From NCBI GenBank assembly GCA_030656215.1, contig JAUSOD010000008.1, positions 1 to 64,000 of the forward strand: a DNA stretch of 64,000 nucleotides, read 5' to 3'. Source of the DNA: Azoarcus sp. (GTDB lineage Bacteria > Pseudomonadota > Gammaproteobacteria > Burkholderiales > Rhodocyclaceae). The notes below the pieces were generated by a model. The model made no database searches, was not told the origin of the DNA, and saw only the letters and a list, made by a program, of their open reading frames with translations. Made by a program: the position numbers and the translations under genes. Each line of letters begins with the position of its first letter. Position 1 is the first letter of the stretch. Below are positions 45,638 through 54,579 of the stretch, piece by piece.

Positions 45638-47800
45638 TCATCCCCGCCGCCAGGCGTGATAGTGCCCCAGCCAGGCCAGCACGCGCTGCGGCGCGTGAGC
45701 ACGCTTCCACTCGCCGGCGGCGTACTTGTTGGCCTCGGACAGGGTGGGGTAAGTGTGGATGGTGCCGAGGATCTTGTTCAGCCCCAGGCCGTGCTTCATC
45801 GCCAGCACGAACTCGGCGAGCAGGTCGCCGGCGTGTTCGCCGACCAGGGTGACGCCGAGGATACGGTCCTTGCCCGGCACGGTCAGCACCTTGACGAAGC
45901 CGTAGGCCGCGCCATCGGCGATCGCGCGATCAAGGTCGTCGATCCCGTAGCGGGTGACTTCGAAGGGAATGTTCTTCTCCTTCGCTTCCTGTTCATTGAG
46001 CCCGACCCGGGCGACTTCCGGGTCGACGAAGGTGGTCCACGGAATCACCGAGTAGTCGGCCTTGAACTTTCGCACATTGCCGAACAGCGCGTTGACCGCG
46101 GCAAACCAGGCCTGATGGGCCGCGACATGGGTGAACTGATAGGGGCCGGCGACGTCGCCTGCAGCAAAGATGTTGGGGTATAGCGTCTCCAGGTAGTCGT
46201 TGGTGATCACCGTACGCTCGACCGGAATGCCCAGATCCTCCAGTCCGTAGCCGCTCAGGCGCGGGGCGCGACCCACCGCGCACAGCAGGGCGTCGAACTC
46301 GATTCGGTGCTGCAGACCGGCGTGTTCGACCACAATGAACTTGCGTACTTCGCTGCCGTCCCTCTCCGTTTCGCAGCGCAGCGCCCGGTGTCCGGTCAGC
46401 ACGGTGACCCCGTCATGCTCCAGCGCCGCGCGCACCAGTGCGGAGACTTCGCTGTCCTCTCGCGGCAACAGGTGGGGCCCGCCCTGGATCTGAGTCACCT
46501 GCGAGCCGAGTCGGGCGAGGGCCTGCGCCAGTTCGCAGCCGATCGGCCCGCCACCGAGCACCACCAGCCGGGCCGGTGGCGCATCGAGCCGGGAGAACGC
46601 ATCCCACAGGGTGTCGCTGGTCAGGGGCTCGACATCCTCGATCCCCGGCAGCTTCGGGATCACCGGGCTGGCGCCGGCCGCGATGACGATGCTGCGCGTG
46701 GTGAGGCGCTGCACGCTGCCATCGTTCAGCTTGATCTCGACCGTCCACGGATCAATCACTTTGGCATAACCCTGCAGCACCTCCACGCCGAGTGCGGTGT
46801 AGCGCTCGACGCTGTCATGGGGCTCGACGCTGCGGATCACCGCGTGGATGCGCGCCACCACCTTGCGAAAGCTGAATGCCGGCTCGCCGGGCTCCAGCCC
46901 GTAGCGCTCGCCATGGCGAATCTGGTGCGCGAGTTTGGCGCTGCGGATCAGGGCCTTGCTCGGCACGCAGCCGTAGTTGAGGCAGTCGCCGCCCATCCGG
47001 TGTGCTTCGACGAGGGTTACCTTCGCCTTTACCGCAGCGGCGATGTAGGCGGTGACCAGTCCCGCTGCACCCGCACCGATCACCACCAGATTGCGATCGA
47101 AGCGCTGCGGGCGTGTCCACCGGGCATAGACCCGGCGCCGCTGCAGCCAGCCGAGCACGCCCTTGGCGATCAGCGGAAAGACCCCGAGCAGGGCGAACGA
47201 GGCCAGCAGCCCGGGCGACACGATGCCGGCCAGACCGTCGATACGGGCGAGCTGGGTGCCGGCGTTCACATACACCAGCGTGCCAGCCAGCATGCCGACC
47301 TGGCTCACCCAATAGAAGGTGGCGGCGCGGATCGGGGTCAGGCCCATCAGCAGGTTGATCAGGAAGAAGGGGAACACCGGCACCAGGCGCAGGGTGAACA
47401 GATAGAAGGCGCCGTCCTTGCGCATGCCTTCATTGAGCGCCTTGAGCCGGTCGCCGAAGCGCGCCTGCACGCTGTCGCGCAGCACGTAGCGCGAGGCGAG
47501 GAAGGCCAGCGTGGCACCAATGCTAGACGCAAACGACACCAGCACCATGCCCTGCATCAGGCCGAACAGCGCGCCACCGGCGAGCGTCATCACCGCCGCA
47601 CCCGGCAGCGACAGCGCGGTAACCACGATGTAGAGCACGAAGTAGGCGGCGGCGACCAGCAGCGGCGAGGCTTCGCGCCAGGCCACGAAGCGGTCCATCC
47701 CGGCCTTCAACCCTTCCAGCGTCAGCCACTGTTGCAGATCGAAGGCAAAGAACAGGCCGACCACCACGGCGATGGTCAGGAGCAGAGCAAGTTTTTTCAT
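45638..47800 (-). CDS. TVP38/DedA-like membrane domain fused to mercuric-reductase-like flavoprotein
   Basis: 720 residues, with ATG overlapping the ArsS-like stop (47797-47800). About residues 1-230 form a VTT/TVP38 membrane domain (LSLPGAAVMTLAGGALFGLMQG, FTLRLVPVFPFFLINLLMG). Residues about 240-715 are a class I pyridine nucleotide-disulfide oxidoreductase with NLVVIGAGAAGLVTAYIAAA, the redox cysteine pair in GGDCLNYGCVPSKAL, NAD-site VVLGGGPIGCELA and the dimerisation domain with GTIHTYPTLSEANKYAAG. It lacks the extra vicinal cysteines of true MerA. Such fusions are of unknown function and may reduce a membrane-associated metal(loid) or thiol substrate. Confidence 0.9.
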   Translation of the reverse strand: MKKLALLLTIAVVVGLFFAFDLQQWLTLEGLKAGMDRFVAWREASPLLVAAAYFVLYIVVTALSLPGAAVMTLAGGALFGLMQGMVLVSFASSIGATLAFLASRYVLRDSVQARFGDRLKALNEGMRKDGAFYLFTLRLVPVFPFFLINLLMGLTPIRAATFYWVSQVGMLAGTLVYVNAGTQLARIDGLAGIVSPGLLASFALLGVFPLIAKGVLGWLQRRRVYARWTRPQRFDRNLVVIGAGAAGLVTAYIAAAVKAKVTLVEAHRMGGDCLNYGCVPSKALIRSAKLAHQIRHGERYGLEPGEPAFSFRKVVARIHAVIRSVEPHDSVERYTALGVEVLQGYAKVIDPWTVEIKLNDGSVQRLTTRSIVIAAGASPVIPKLPGIEDVEPLTSDTLWDAFSRLDAPPARLVVLGGGPIGCELAQALARLGSQVTQIQGGPHLLPREDSEVSALVRAALEHDGVTVLTGHRALRCETERDGSEVRKFIVVEHAGLQHRIEFDALLCAVGRAPRLSGYGLEDLGIPVERTVITNDYLETLYPNIFAAGDVAGPYQFTHVAAHQAWFAAVNALFGNVRKFKADYSVIPWTTFVDPEVARVGLNEQEAKEKNIPFEVTRYGIDDLDRAIADGAAYGFVKVLTVPGKDRILGVTLVGEHAGDLLAEFVLAMKHGLGLNKILGTIHTYPTLSEANKYAAGEWKRAHAPQRVLAWLGHYHAWRRG

Positions 47801-48765
47801 TGGGCTTGCTCGTGCAGCGCGCCGCCGCAACTGCTGCCTTGGCCGGCAGTACAGCCGTAGCAGTGATTTGCGATACGTATCGGGCGCCCCTCGGGGTTTG
47901 CGAGCGCCAGGTCGCGCAGGTGCGGTCGCCCTTTGCCGGCAGTGGCCAGCCCGAGCTGCTGGTTGAAGTCACAGTCGTAGAGATAACCTTCCCAGTCCAC
48001 GCTGATCAGGTTGCGGCACATCACGCCGGCGAGGTTGGCGCGGTCGAAGTTTGCCTTCAGCAGATCCATGTAGGCATTGAACTGGCCCTTCGAGATCAGC
48101 ATCGAGCCGAAGCGCTGGATCGGCATATTGGCCAGTGCATACAGTTCGTTGAACACAATGCCGAAGTGATCGAACAACTCGCGCTTGTAGTCTGCCTGCA
48201 GTTTCGCCTGGTCGGGCGGTAGCGACGGCCCCTGCGGGTTGAACACCAGATTCAGCGCCAGACCGGAGCCGGGCTGGCCGTAACCGCGGGCATTGAGCTG
48301 GCGCAGGGCGGCGATGCTCTTGTCGAACACTCCATTGCCGCGTTGCTGGTCGACGTTCTTCGCCGAGTAACAGGGTAGCGAAGCCACGACCTCGACCTGC
48401 TGGCTGGCGAGAAAGTCGGCCAGGTCCTCATGGCCGGGCTCGAACAGGATGGTCAGGTTGCAGCGGTCTATTACCCGCACACCCTGTGCGCGGGCATCGG
48501 CAACCACCTGGCGAAACGCTGGATGCAGCTCGGGCGCGCCGCCGGTCAGATCGAGGGCTTCGATCTCGCGCGCCTTGATCACCGCGCCGATCAGCGCCAG
48601 GGTGTCGTCGTCCATCATTTCAGTACGGTTGGGCCCCGCATTTACATGGCAGTGCACACAGGTCTGGTTGCAGCGATAGCCGAGATTGACCTGGAGCGTG
48701 GTCAGACGGTGGCGTGTGAGTGCGGGAAAGTCGGTTGCCTGAAGCAGGGGCAGGGTGGCGTGCAT
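47797..48765 (-). CDS. ArsS-like radical SAM protein (DUF3641)
   Basis: 322 residues from ATG at 48763-48765 (MHATLPLLQATDFPALTRHR), with AAGGA upstream. The CX3CX2C cluster motif is GYRCNQTCVHCHVNAGP, followed by LTGGAPELHP. The C-terminal DUF3641-type part has the cysteine-rich end NHCYGCTAGQGSSCGG and an extra SVDWEGYLYDCDFNQQLG. ArsS-type enzymes act in arsenosugar biosynthesis. No arsenic methyltransferase gene is near, so the actual substrate is uncertain. Confidence 0.88.
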   Translation of the reverse strand: MHATLPLLQATDFPALTRHRLTTLQVNLGYRCNQTCVHCHVNAGPNRTEMMDDDTLALIGAVIKAREIEALDLTGGAPELHPAFRQVVADARAQGVRVIDRCNLTILFEPGHEDLADFLASQQVEVVASLPCYSAKNVDQQRGNGVFDKSIAALRQLNARGYGQPGSGLALNLVFNPQGPSLPPDQAKLQADYKRELFDHFGIVFNELYALANMPIQRFGSMLISKGQFNAYMDLLKANFDRANLAGVMCRNLISVDWEGYLYDCDFNQQLGLATAGKGRPHLRDLALANPEGRPIRIANHCYGCTAGQGSSCGGALHEQAQ

Positions 48766-48860
48766 GGATGTCCTTGGGTCGGCAAGTGTGGCGATCGAAT
48801 GGTTGACCGTGGCTTGCAGGCTTTGTCGCGGCAATGCGCCGGATTCTTACACCGTCCGTG

Positions 48861-50027
48861 CTAATCAAAACAGGAGCCGGATGTTGCAGCCTCGGGGCTG
48901 AAGCGGCGGATGAAGCTGCGGTCGATGCGGTCCTTCCAGCGCCACACCCAGCGCCCCTCGGCCGACCACGGGCCCCACGAGGCGATCGCCCGCCGGGGGC
49001 CGGTCGCCAGCAGGTAGAGCGAGCGCGGCCGCGGCGGATAGCTGCACAAGGGCTCGCCCGCAATCGTGGCCAGCAGATTGTGTGCGAGCACCGGTCCGGC
49101 ATGCACCGCATGCACGCCCGAGCGCGCCATGCGCACGTCCTGGCGGGCGCAGGTGTCACCCGCGGCGAACACCTGCGGATGCGACATGCTGCGGTGCTGG
49201 GCGTCGACTGCAACATAGCCGTTCGCGTCCAGTCCGAGGCCCGAACTGCCCAGCCAGCCCAGCGGGCGCGCACCGGTGGCGGCAATTACCGCGTGTGCTG
49301 GCAGTCGGGGATACGGCGGGGTACCCGGCGGGGTGCCGTGATCAAGCGCAATGCCATCCGTTTCGCCGCTGGCGCGTGCGTGGTGCAGCACGATGCCTGC
49401 CGTGACCAGGCAGCGCTGTGCTCGCCGCACCACGCCGGCAGCATGTCCGGGCAGCAGGCCGGAGGCCGATGCCACCAGGTCCACCCGGCCATCGATACCT
49501 GCCTGACCGAATGCATGCCGGGCCGCCAGCGCAATTTCCACCCCTGCAGCACCCCCGCCGACCACCACCAGGCGGTAGTCGCGGGTCTGCTGCGCTTGCG
49601 CCAGCAGTTGCGGCCAGCGCGCAAAGAAGTCGTCCAGCGGTTTCATCGGCAGCAGGCGCCCACCCAGCGCTTCGAATCCGCCGGTATCGGTCTCGCTGCC
49701 AACATCGAGCGACAACAGATCGTAGGCCATCGCTAGGCCGCTCGCCAGGATGAGGGTGTGCCGCCCGGCATCCATGCCGGCAACACTGTCCAGGATCAGG
49801 CGCACGCCAGCCGCAGCGGCCAGCGGGCGCAGGTCGATGCGGCATTCGGCGAGGGTGTAGTGTCCGGCGATCCAGCCCGGCAGCATGCCCGAGTAGTTCT
49901 GAAACGCGGAGGGCGTGATCAGGGTCGCCTCGATGCCGGTCGCGCCTCCTGTCGATCGATTCTGCGCGAGCCGTTCCAGCACCGACAGATGGGCATGACC
50001 GCCACCGGCCAGGATGAGTCGTGTCAT
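48861..50027 (-). CDS. NDH2/SelD-like FAD-dependent oxidoreductase
   Basis: 388 residues from ATG at 50025-50027 (MTRLILAGGGHAHLSVLERLA); a longer frame to 50426 is an artefact of high GC. Two Rossmann motifs are seen, LILAGGGHAH and LVVVGGGAAGVEIALAARH, plus the FAD-closing VFAAGDTC. It matches the oxidoreductase often fused to selenophosphate synthetase SelD, here as a free protein. It sits between ArsS-like and DraG-fold genes, 13 bp from the latter. Confidence 0.85.
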   Translation of the reverse strand: MTRLILAGGGHAHLSVLERLAQNRSTGGATGIEATLITPSAFQNYSGMLPGWIAGHYTLAECRIDLRPLAAAAGVRLILDSVAGMDAGRHTLILASGLAMAYDLLSLDVGSETDTGGFEALGGRLLPMKPLDDFFARWPQLLAQAQQTRDYRLVVVGGGAAGVEIALAARHAFGQAGIDGRVDLVASASGLLPGHAAGVVRRAQRCLVTAGIVLHHARASGETDGIALDHGTPPGTPPYPRLPAHAVIAATGARPLGWLGSSGLGLDANGYVAVDAQHRSMSHPQVFAAGDTCARQDVRMARSGVHAVHAGPVLAHNLLATIAGEPLCSYPPRPRSLYLLATGPRRAIASWGPWSAEGRWVWRWKDRIDRSFIRRFSPEAATSGSCFD

Positions 50028-50040
50028 CAAGGGGGCCGTG

Positions 50041-51117
50041 TCAGCCGGCCTGCGCGGCGAGTCGCCGCGCCAGGCTGCATAACGCAGTGCCGTGCTCCAG
50101 ACCGTCGATGAAGCGCTGCGGAATGCCCGACAGGCCGACCTGTGCGCCGACCAGCGCGCCTGTGAGCATGGCGCGGGCCTGGTTCTGCCCGCCGCCATTG
50201 ATTGCGTGCAGTACGGCAGACTCGAAGTCGTCACTGAAGCGGGCCGCCAGGTAATAGGCTGCCGGCAACTGGTGATATACGGCACATGGCATGCCGTACA
50301 CCAGCGACACCTTCCATGCCGGCTCGATGCGGATACCGGGGTCGGCGGCCGCTGCGGCCATGTAAGCGGGCGTGAGCAGGGCGTCGGGTGAGGCAAACCG
50401 CCCGGCCGACGGGCGCTCCGGCTCACCGGGCAGTGGCGCTTGCAGCTTGCCGCTGGTCACGGTGTGAAAGGGCAGTACACCGGCCTTGACCTGGGCCATC
50501 AGCTTGCCCGAGATCGCGGCATCCAGCGGCTCGCCCTGCACCAGCAGGCCGAGTACCGCGCCATAGGCCACGGTCATCGCCACCACGGCTTCGTCCACCT
50601 GGGTGAGCGCAGTGTTGCGCGCGATGCCGTCGGCCAGCCGGTCCGGCTGCTGCGCGTAGCGCACCGCAATCGCCAGCGTGCGCTCGATTGCCTCGGTGGT
50701 ATCGGCATGGCCGCCGGCTTCGCCCCATGGCTTGTGCTGCTGCACCCGGCAGCGCCAGGCTTCACGAATCGACTGGCTGGTGTAGCCGCCAGGCCCGCTC
50801 ATCGGCGAGCCGTCCAGTAGCGGAAAGAAATCCTCGTCCAGCCGGCGGCAGAAGTCGGCCTGGTCGTAGTCGCCGCGCTCCACCAGCGACTCGAGCGTGA
50901 GCTGCAAGAGGATACCGGCCTGCGACAGCTGCCCGGCTTTCATCCCGGCATGGTAGCGGCCGGGCTCTGGCTCGGTGTAGCCGGAGATCCAGTCGCCATG
51001 CGCGTGGCGCAACTCGTCGAGGTCGTAATACCAGTGCGGACCCAGGCCCAGCGCATCGCCGATGAAGGCGCCCATGATGGCGCCGGTGGCGCGGTCGAGA
51101 AAGGAAGGTTTGACCAT
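50041..51117 (-). CDS. DraG-fold (ADP-ribosylglycohydrolase-like) protein, metal motifs lost
   Basis: 358 residues from ATG at 51115-51117 (MVKPSFLDRATGAIMGAFIGDALG). The frame upstream to 52035 is only the shadow of the radical SAM gene. The fold signature GAFIGDALGLGPHWYYD is present. The two metal-binding motifs of active enzymes are altered: TDDT-like becomes GQLSQ (KAGQLSQAGILLQL), and GGDTDT-like becomes GGGQNQ (INGGGQNQARAMLTG). Hence it may not hydrolyse ADP-ribose in the usual di-magnesium way and may bind another ligand. Confidence 0.82.
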   Translation of the reverse strand: MVKPSFLDRATGAIMGAFIGDALGLGPHWYYDLDELRHAHGDWISGYTEPEPGRYHAGMKAGQLSQAGILLQLTLESLVERGDYDQADFCRRLDEDFFPLLDGSPMSGPGGYTSQSIREAWRCRVQQHKPWGEAGGHADTTEAIERTLAIAVRYAQQPDRLADGIARNTALTQVDEAVVAMTVAYGAVLGLLVQGEPLDAAISGKLMAQVKAGVLPFHTVTSGKLQAPLPGEPERPSAGRFASPDALLTPAYMAAAAADPGIRIEPAWKVSLVYGMPCAVYHQLPAAYYLAARFSDDFESAVLHAINGGGQNQARAMLTGALVGAQVGLSGIPQRFIDGLEHGTALCSLARRLAAQAG

Positions 51118-51164
51118 GGAGCGTCCTGGGGTGAAAGGAGGAGTTGCCACTGCGGCATGCCGGA

Positions 51165-53102
51165 TCAGACCCGTGAGCGGCCCGCCGGTTCGGACTGCTG
51201 GTTCAAGGCCCGTTCGATGAACTGGCGCGCCACCCGTGGGCGTGGCACCTTGCCGGCGAACCACTGGCGCACATCGGTATCGAGCCCGATGCCGTGCATG
51301 TAGTTGTACAGCGCCTTGTTCAGGGCCTTGCCCAGCGCGTCGTGGTCCACGCCGGTGGGGTCGATGAAGCCGATGTCGTTCTTCGAAAAATTGCCCGCAG
51401 GCAGGGGCACCAGGCGTACGCCGTATTCCTCCGGATGCATGCCCACCGGCGAGTGCACGGTGCACGCAAAGCGGTGGAAGAAGCCCGACTGGATGCAGCC
51501 GGCCTCGAACAGCTGGCGCACGTATTCCAGCGCGTCGACCGTGTCGTGCACGGTCTGGGTCGGAAAGCCGTACATCAGATAGGCATGGACCAGCACCCCG
51601 GCTTCGGCAAAGGCGTGGGTGACGCGCGCCACCTGGTCGACCGACACGCCCTTCTTCATCAGCGTGAGCAGGCGGTCGGAGGCCACCTCCAGCCCGCCGG
51701 AAATGGCGATGCAGCCGCTGTCGGCGAGGAGCTGACACAACTCGGGGGTGAAGGATTTCTCGAAGCGGATGTTGCCCCACCACGAGATCGACACCCCGCG
51801 GCGCAACAGTTCCTCGGCCAGCGCCTTGAGCGCTTTCGGCGGCGCCGCCTCGTCGACGAAGTGGAAGCCGGTCTGGCCGGTCTCGGCGATGATTGCCTCG
51901 ATCCGGCCGACCAGCAGCGCGGCCGGGGCGCCGTCGTAGCGGCCGATGTAATCGAGGCTGACGTCGCAGAAGCTGCATTTCTTCCAGTAGCAGCCGTGGG
52001 CCACGGTGAGCTTGTTCCAGCGCCCGTCCGACCATAGCCGGTGCATCGGGTTGAGCATGTCGAGCAGCGACAGGTAGCGCTCGAGCGGCAGGCCGTCCCA
52101 GGTCGGGGTGCCGACCTCGGCGAAGGGAATATCGGGTTCGACCAGATTGATGTAGCGCACGGTGCCGGATTCCGCGTCGCGCACGAAGGTGCGCACCAGG
52201 CGCTGGCGCGAGCGCTTGCCGCGCAGATGGTCGAGCAGTGCAAGCAAGGGGCGCTCGCCGTCGTCGAGGGTGACGTAATCGAAATGGTCGAAAACCCGCG
52301 GCTCGCCCAGTTCGCGCAGCTCGGTGTTCACATAGCCGCCGCCGAGCACGGTGATGATGGCCGGGTTGTGTGCCTTGATCGTCTGTGCGATGCGGAAGGC
52401 GGCATACACCGCGCCCGGAAACGGCACCGACAGCAGCACCACCTGCGGGGTGTGGCGGCTCAGGGCGTCAAGGGTGAGGGCGTGCAGGGTGGCGTCGACC
52501 AGGTTGGGCGCGGCGGCCAGCGCCTGCGCCAGCGGCTCGAAGCTGGGCTGGCTCAGGGCCAGCGATTCGGCGTAGCGCACGAACTCGAAACGCGGATCTA
52601 CCGCTTCGCGCAGCACGTCGGCCAGATCGTTGAGGTAGAGGGTGGCGATGTGACGCGCGCGATCCTGCTGCCCGAGCGAGCCGAAGGCCCAGGCCAGGGG
52701 ATCGCCGCCGTCAGGGTCGTAATAGACTTCGAGCGAGTCGAAGCGCGGTCCCTCGGGCAGGAGGGCGCGACTGCAGATCCGGTGCGCGACCGTGGGGTCG
52801 CGGCCCTGCAGGAAGGCGATCGTCGGCGCTATCGTGATCCGGTAGCGCTCGAAATGGGTGAGAAAGAAATCCACCGTGGGCGGTCGCCGCCGTGCCGGCA
52901 TCTTTTCCGCGCCGAGCCGGATCGAATCGAGGCCTTCAACCGAAAGGAGTTTCAGCACCAGCGCCAGCGCAAGATCTTCCTGCACCGCGTCCACGCCGCG
53001 CGAGCGCAGAAAGCCGGTAAGGTAGGCGGTGGACGGGTAGGGCGTATTGAGCTGCGTCATCGGCGGGATGACGGCAAGAACGCGCAGTGGAGAGTCGGAC
53101 AT
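51165..53102 (-). CDS. B12-binding radical SAM protein
   Basis: 645 residues. The N-terminal cobalamin-type domain (about 10-290) begins VLAVIPPMTQLNTPYPSTAYLTGFLRSRGV and continues VLLSVPFPGAVYAAFRIAQTI. The radical SAM core (about 370-570) has the cysteine motif HGCYWKKCSFCDVSL, which is CX4CX2C rather than the usual CX3CX2C. Then comes TGFHFVDEAAPPKALKAL and GGLEVASDRLLTLM. It is the first gene of the cluster and 47 bp precede the DraG-fold gene. The reaction, perhaps a methylation, is unknown. Confidence 0.88.
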   Translation of the reverse strand: MSDSPLRVLAVIPPMTQLNTPYPSTAYLTGFLRSRGVDAVQEDLALALVLKLLSVEGLDSIRLGAEKMPARRRPPTVDFFLTHFERYRITIAPTIAFLQGRDPTVAHRICSRALLPEGPRFDSLEVYYDPDGGDPLAWAFGSLGQQDRARHIATLYLNDLADVLREAVDPRFEFVRYAESLALSQPSFEPLAQALAAAPNLVDATLHALTLDALSRHTPQVVLLSVPFPGAVYAAFRIAQTIKAHNPAIITVLGGGYVNTELRELGEPRVFDHFDYVTLDDGERPLLALLDHLRGKRSRQRLVRTFVRDAESGTVRYINLVEPDIPFAEVGTPTWDGLPLERYLSLLDMLNPMHRLWSDGRWNKLTVAHGCYWKKCSFCDVSLDYIGRYDGAPAALLVGRIEAIIAETGQTGFHFVDEAAPPKALKALAEELLRRGVSISWWGNIRFEKSFTPELCQLLADSGCIAISGGLEVASDRLLTLMKKGVSVDQVARVTHAFAEAGVLVHAYLMYGFPTQTVHDTVDALEYVRQLFEAGCIQSGFFHRFACTVHSPVGMHPEEYGVRLVPLPAGNFSKNDIGFIDPTGVDHDALGKALNKALYNYMHGIGLDTDVRQWFAGKVPRPRVARQFIERALNQQSEPAGRSRV

Positions 53103-53213
53103 CGGAAGCGGATCGGACAGGGGAAGGCCCCAGTTCTACCACGAACCGCGCCAATGCGGGCTGCGGCAACACGTGGCGGACGCCTTCGTCAGCACTCAGC
53201 TCAAGTACAGCCG

Positions 53214-53244
53214 CCGTAAGGCGGACCTCAGTCCGCCGCTACGG
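53214..53244. repeat. Hairpin between radical SAM and rhodanese genes
   Basis: GGCGGAC-CTCA-GTCCGCC extended by CCGTA/TACGG with a small bulge. No T tract follows on either strand, so it is a REP-like structure or weak terminator. Confidence 0.5.
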
Positions 53245-53297
53245 TGGTCGCGGTCAGGTTTCAGCCGGATCGGCCGCCCTTTCGCTGAACCGGTGGA

Positions 53298-54449
53298 TCA
53301 GCGCGCCTTGATTTTGTAGACGCCGTCGGCAACGACGATTTCGGCGTCCAGGAAATAGACAGGCAGGTTGGGATCGATCAGCTTCACCATGTCATAGGCC
53401 TCGCCGGAGCGCGCTCCGGTGGTGCAAACGAAGACCGACGGCTTGTTCGGCGGCAACTCGCCGATACGCTTTTCGACCTCGCCGACCGGGATATTGACGC
53501 CACCGAAGATGGTGCCTGCCTTGACGTCCTTGGCGTCGCGCACATCGACGATCAGCATCGAGTCCGGACTTTCCTTCAGGATGCGCTCGAAAGAGGCGGT
53601 CGTGACGCTGCCCTTCTCCTTGCCCTGCTCGAGCGCCGGAGCAGCCGGCGCTGCTGGTGCAGCTTCACTCGGGGCTGCGGCAGCCTTGGCACCGCCGGTC
53701 GCCGCCACGTAGGCCGGATGGCCCTCGGGGAAAGTACGGACCTTGGTGTAACCGAGCGCCTTTGCCTTCTTGGCAGACTTCTCCGAGAGGTCGCAAGCGA
53801 AACCCTGGCAGAAATAGATAATCTCCTTGCTCTTGTCGGCCGGAAGCTTGTCAGTTTCCTTGTCAAAATTGGTGTCCGAGATGTTGATCGCGCCGGGAAT
53901 CGTCCCTTCGTTGGCGACCCGGCGTGCCGGCCGCGCATCGATGAGGACGATATCAGCCTTCTCTTCGAGTGCCTTGAGAATGAAGTCGAGGCTGACGGAG
54001 GCATTTTCGCCGCGTGCCTCCCAATCCGGAAGGCCGCCTTCATACACCTTGATGTTGGTGTAGCCGAGCGCTTCTGCCTTCAGGGCAGATTTCGCCGAGA
54101 GATCGCAGCTTGGCCCCTGGCAGTAGAAGATGAGCTCGCGCGCCTTGTCCTGCGGCAGCAGATGGCTCATTTTCTCGAACTGGGTGTCCGGCAGATTGAT
54201 CGCTCCGGGAATATGGCCGATATCGAAGCGGCGGGCCTTGGGACGCGAGTCGATGAACAGGGCGCCCTCTTCGACTTTGCGCGGCAAGGTGGCAAGCGGC
54301 TTTACGTAATCGAAATCGACGACTTTCTGATAGCGAACCAGCGTCGACTCGCTGGCCTGCTGCTCGGCGGCCGGCGCCGCTGGCTGGGCTGCCGATTGAC
54401 CGGCAATAAAGGCGAGGGCAACGGCGGCAACAAGTAACTTGGCATGCAT
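53298..54449 (-). CDS. Periplasmic triple-rhodanese protein
   Basis: 383 residues. A signal peptide covers about 1-21 (MHAKLLVAAVALAFIAGQSAA). Three rhodanese domains follow: about 50-150 with active-site loop FYCQGPSCDLS, about 155-255 with YFCQGFACDLS, and about 285-383 with VCTTGARS; each has an acidic DSRP/DARP/DVRD strand. The first two are close duplicates. Loops of CQGxxCDLS type differ from thiosulfate sulfurtransferase loops (CRxGxx), suggesting a specialised sulfane-sulfur carrier. The gene lies 130 bp after the cytochrome c gene in the tetrathionate-like locus. Confidence 0.9.
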   Translation of the reverse strand: MHAKLLVAAVALAFIAGQSAAQPAAPAAEQQASESTLVRYQKVVDFDYVKPLATLPRKVEEGALFIDSRPKARRFDIGHIPGAINLPDTQFEKMSHLLPQDKARELIFYCQGPSCDLSAKSALKAEALGYTNIKVYEGGLPDWEARGENASVSLDFILKALEEKADIVLIDARPARRVANEGTIPGAINISDTNFDKETDKLPADKSKEIIYFCQGFACDLSEKSAKKAKALGYTKVRTFPEGHPAYVAATGGAKAAAAPSEAAPAAPAAPALEQGKEKGSVTTASFERILKESPDSMLIVDVRDAKDVKAGTIFGGVNIPVGEVEKRIGELPPNKPSVFVCTTGARSGEAYDMVKLIDPNLPVYFLDAEIVVADGVYKIKAR

Positions 54450-54491
54450 GATGAGTTCCCGGGATCGAAAGGATGAAAATAGAATCGGTGC

Positions 54492-54523
54492 GCTTCTCGC
54501 TTCTCGCTTCTCGCTTCTCGCTT
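54492..54523. repeat. 7-bp simple sequence repeat, four and a half copies
   Basis: GCTTCTC at 54492-54519, four copies, then GCTT. It lies 43-74 bp upstream of the triple-rhodanese start, in its leader or promoter. A slipping repeat here could change expression. Confidence 0.85.
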
Positions 54524-54579
54524 AAAGCTCTTGCTCGACCGGCAACCGGTGGGCAAGTGTGAGCGGGTGGGGCGACGGA

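Noticed and set aside
46307-47860. 517-codon plus-strand frame opposite the TVP38-flavoprotein gene
   Set aside because: Rich in His and Gln without any domain; a codon-bias artefact of the opposite gene.
51118-52035. N-terminal extension of the DraG-fold frame
   Set aside because: It lies inside the radical SAM gene in another frame, and the fold starts at the ATG at 51117.
52041-53219. 392-codon plus-strand frame opposite the B12 radical SAM gene
   Set aside because: No recognised domain; opposite a real conserved gene.
53214-53244. Rho-independent terminator
   Set aside because: The stem is strong but neither strand has a T tract after it.
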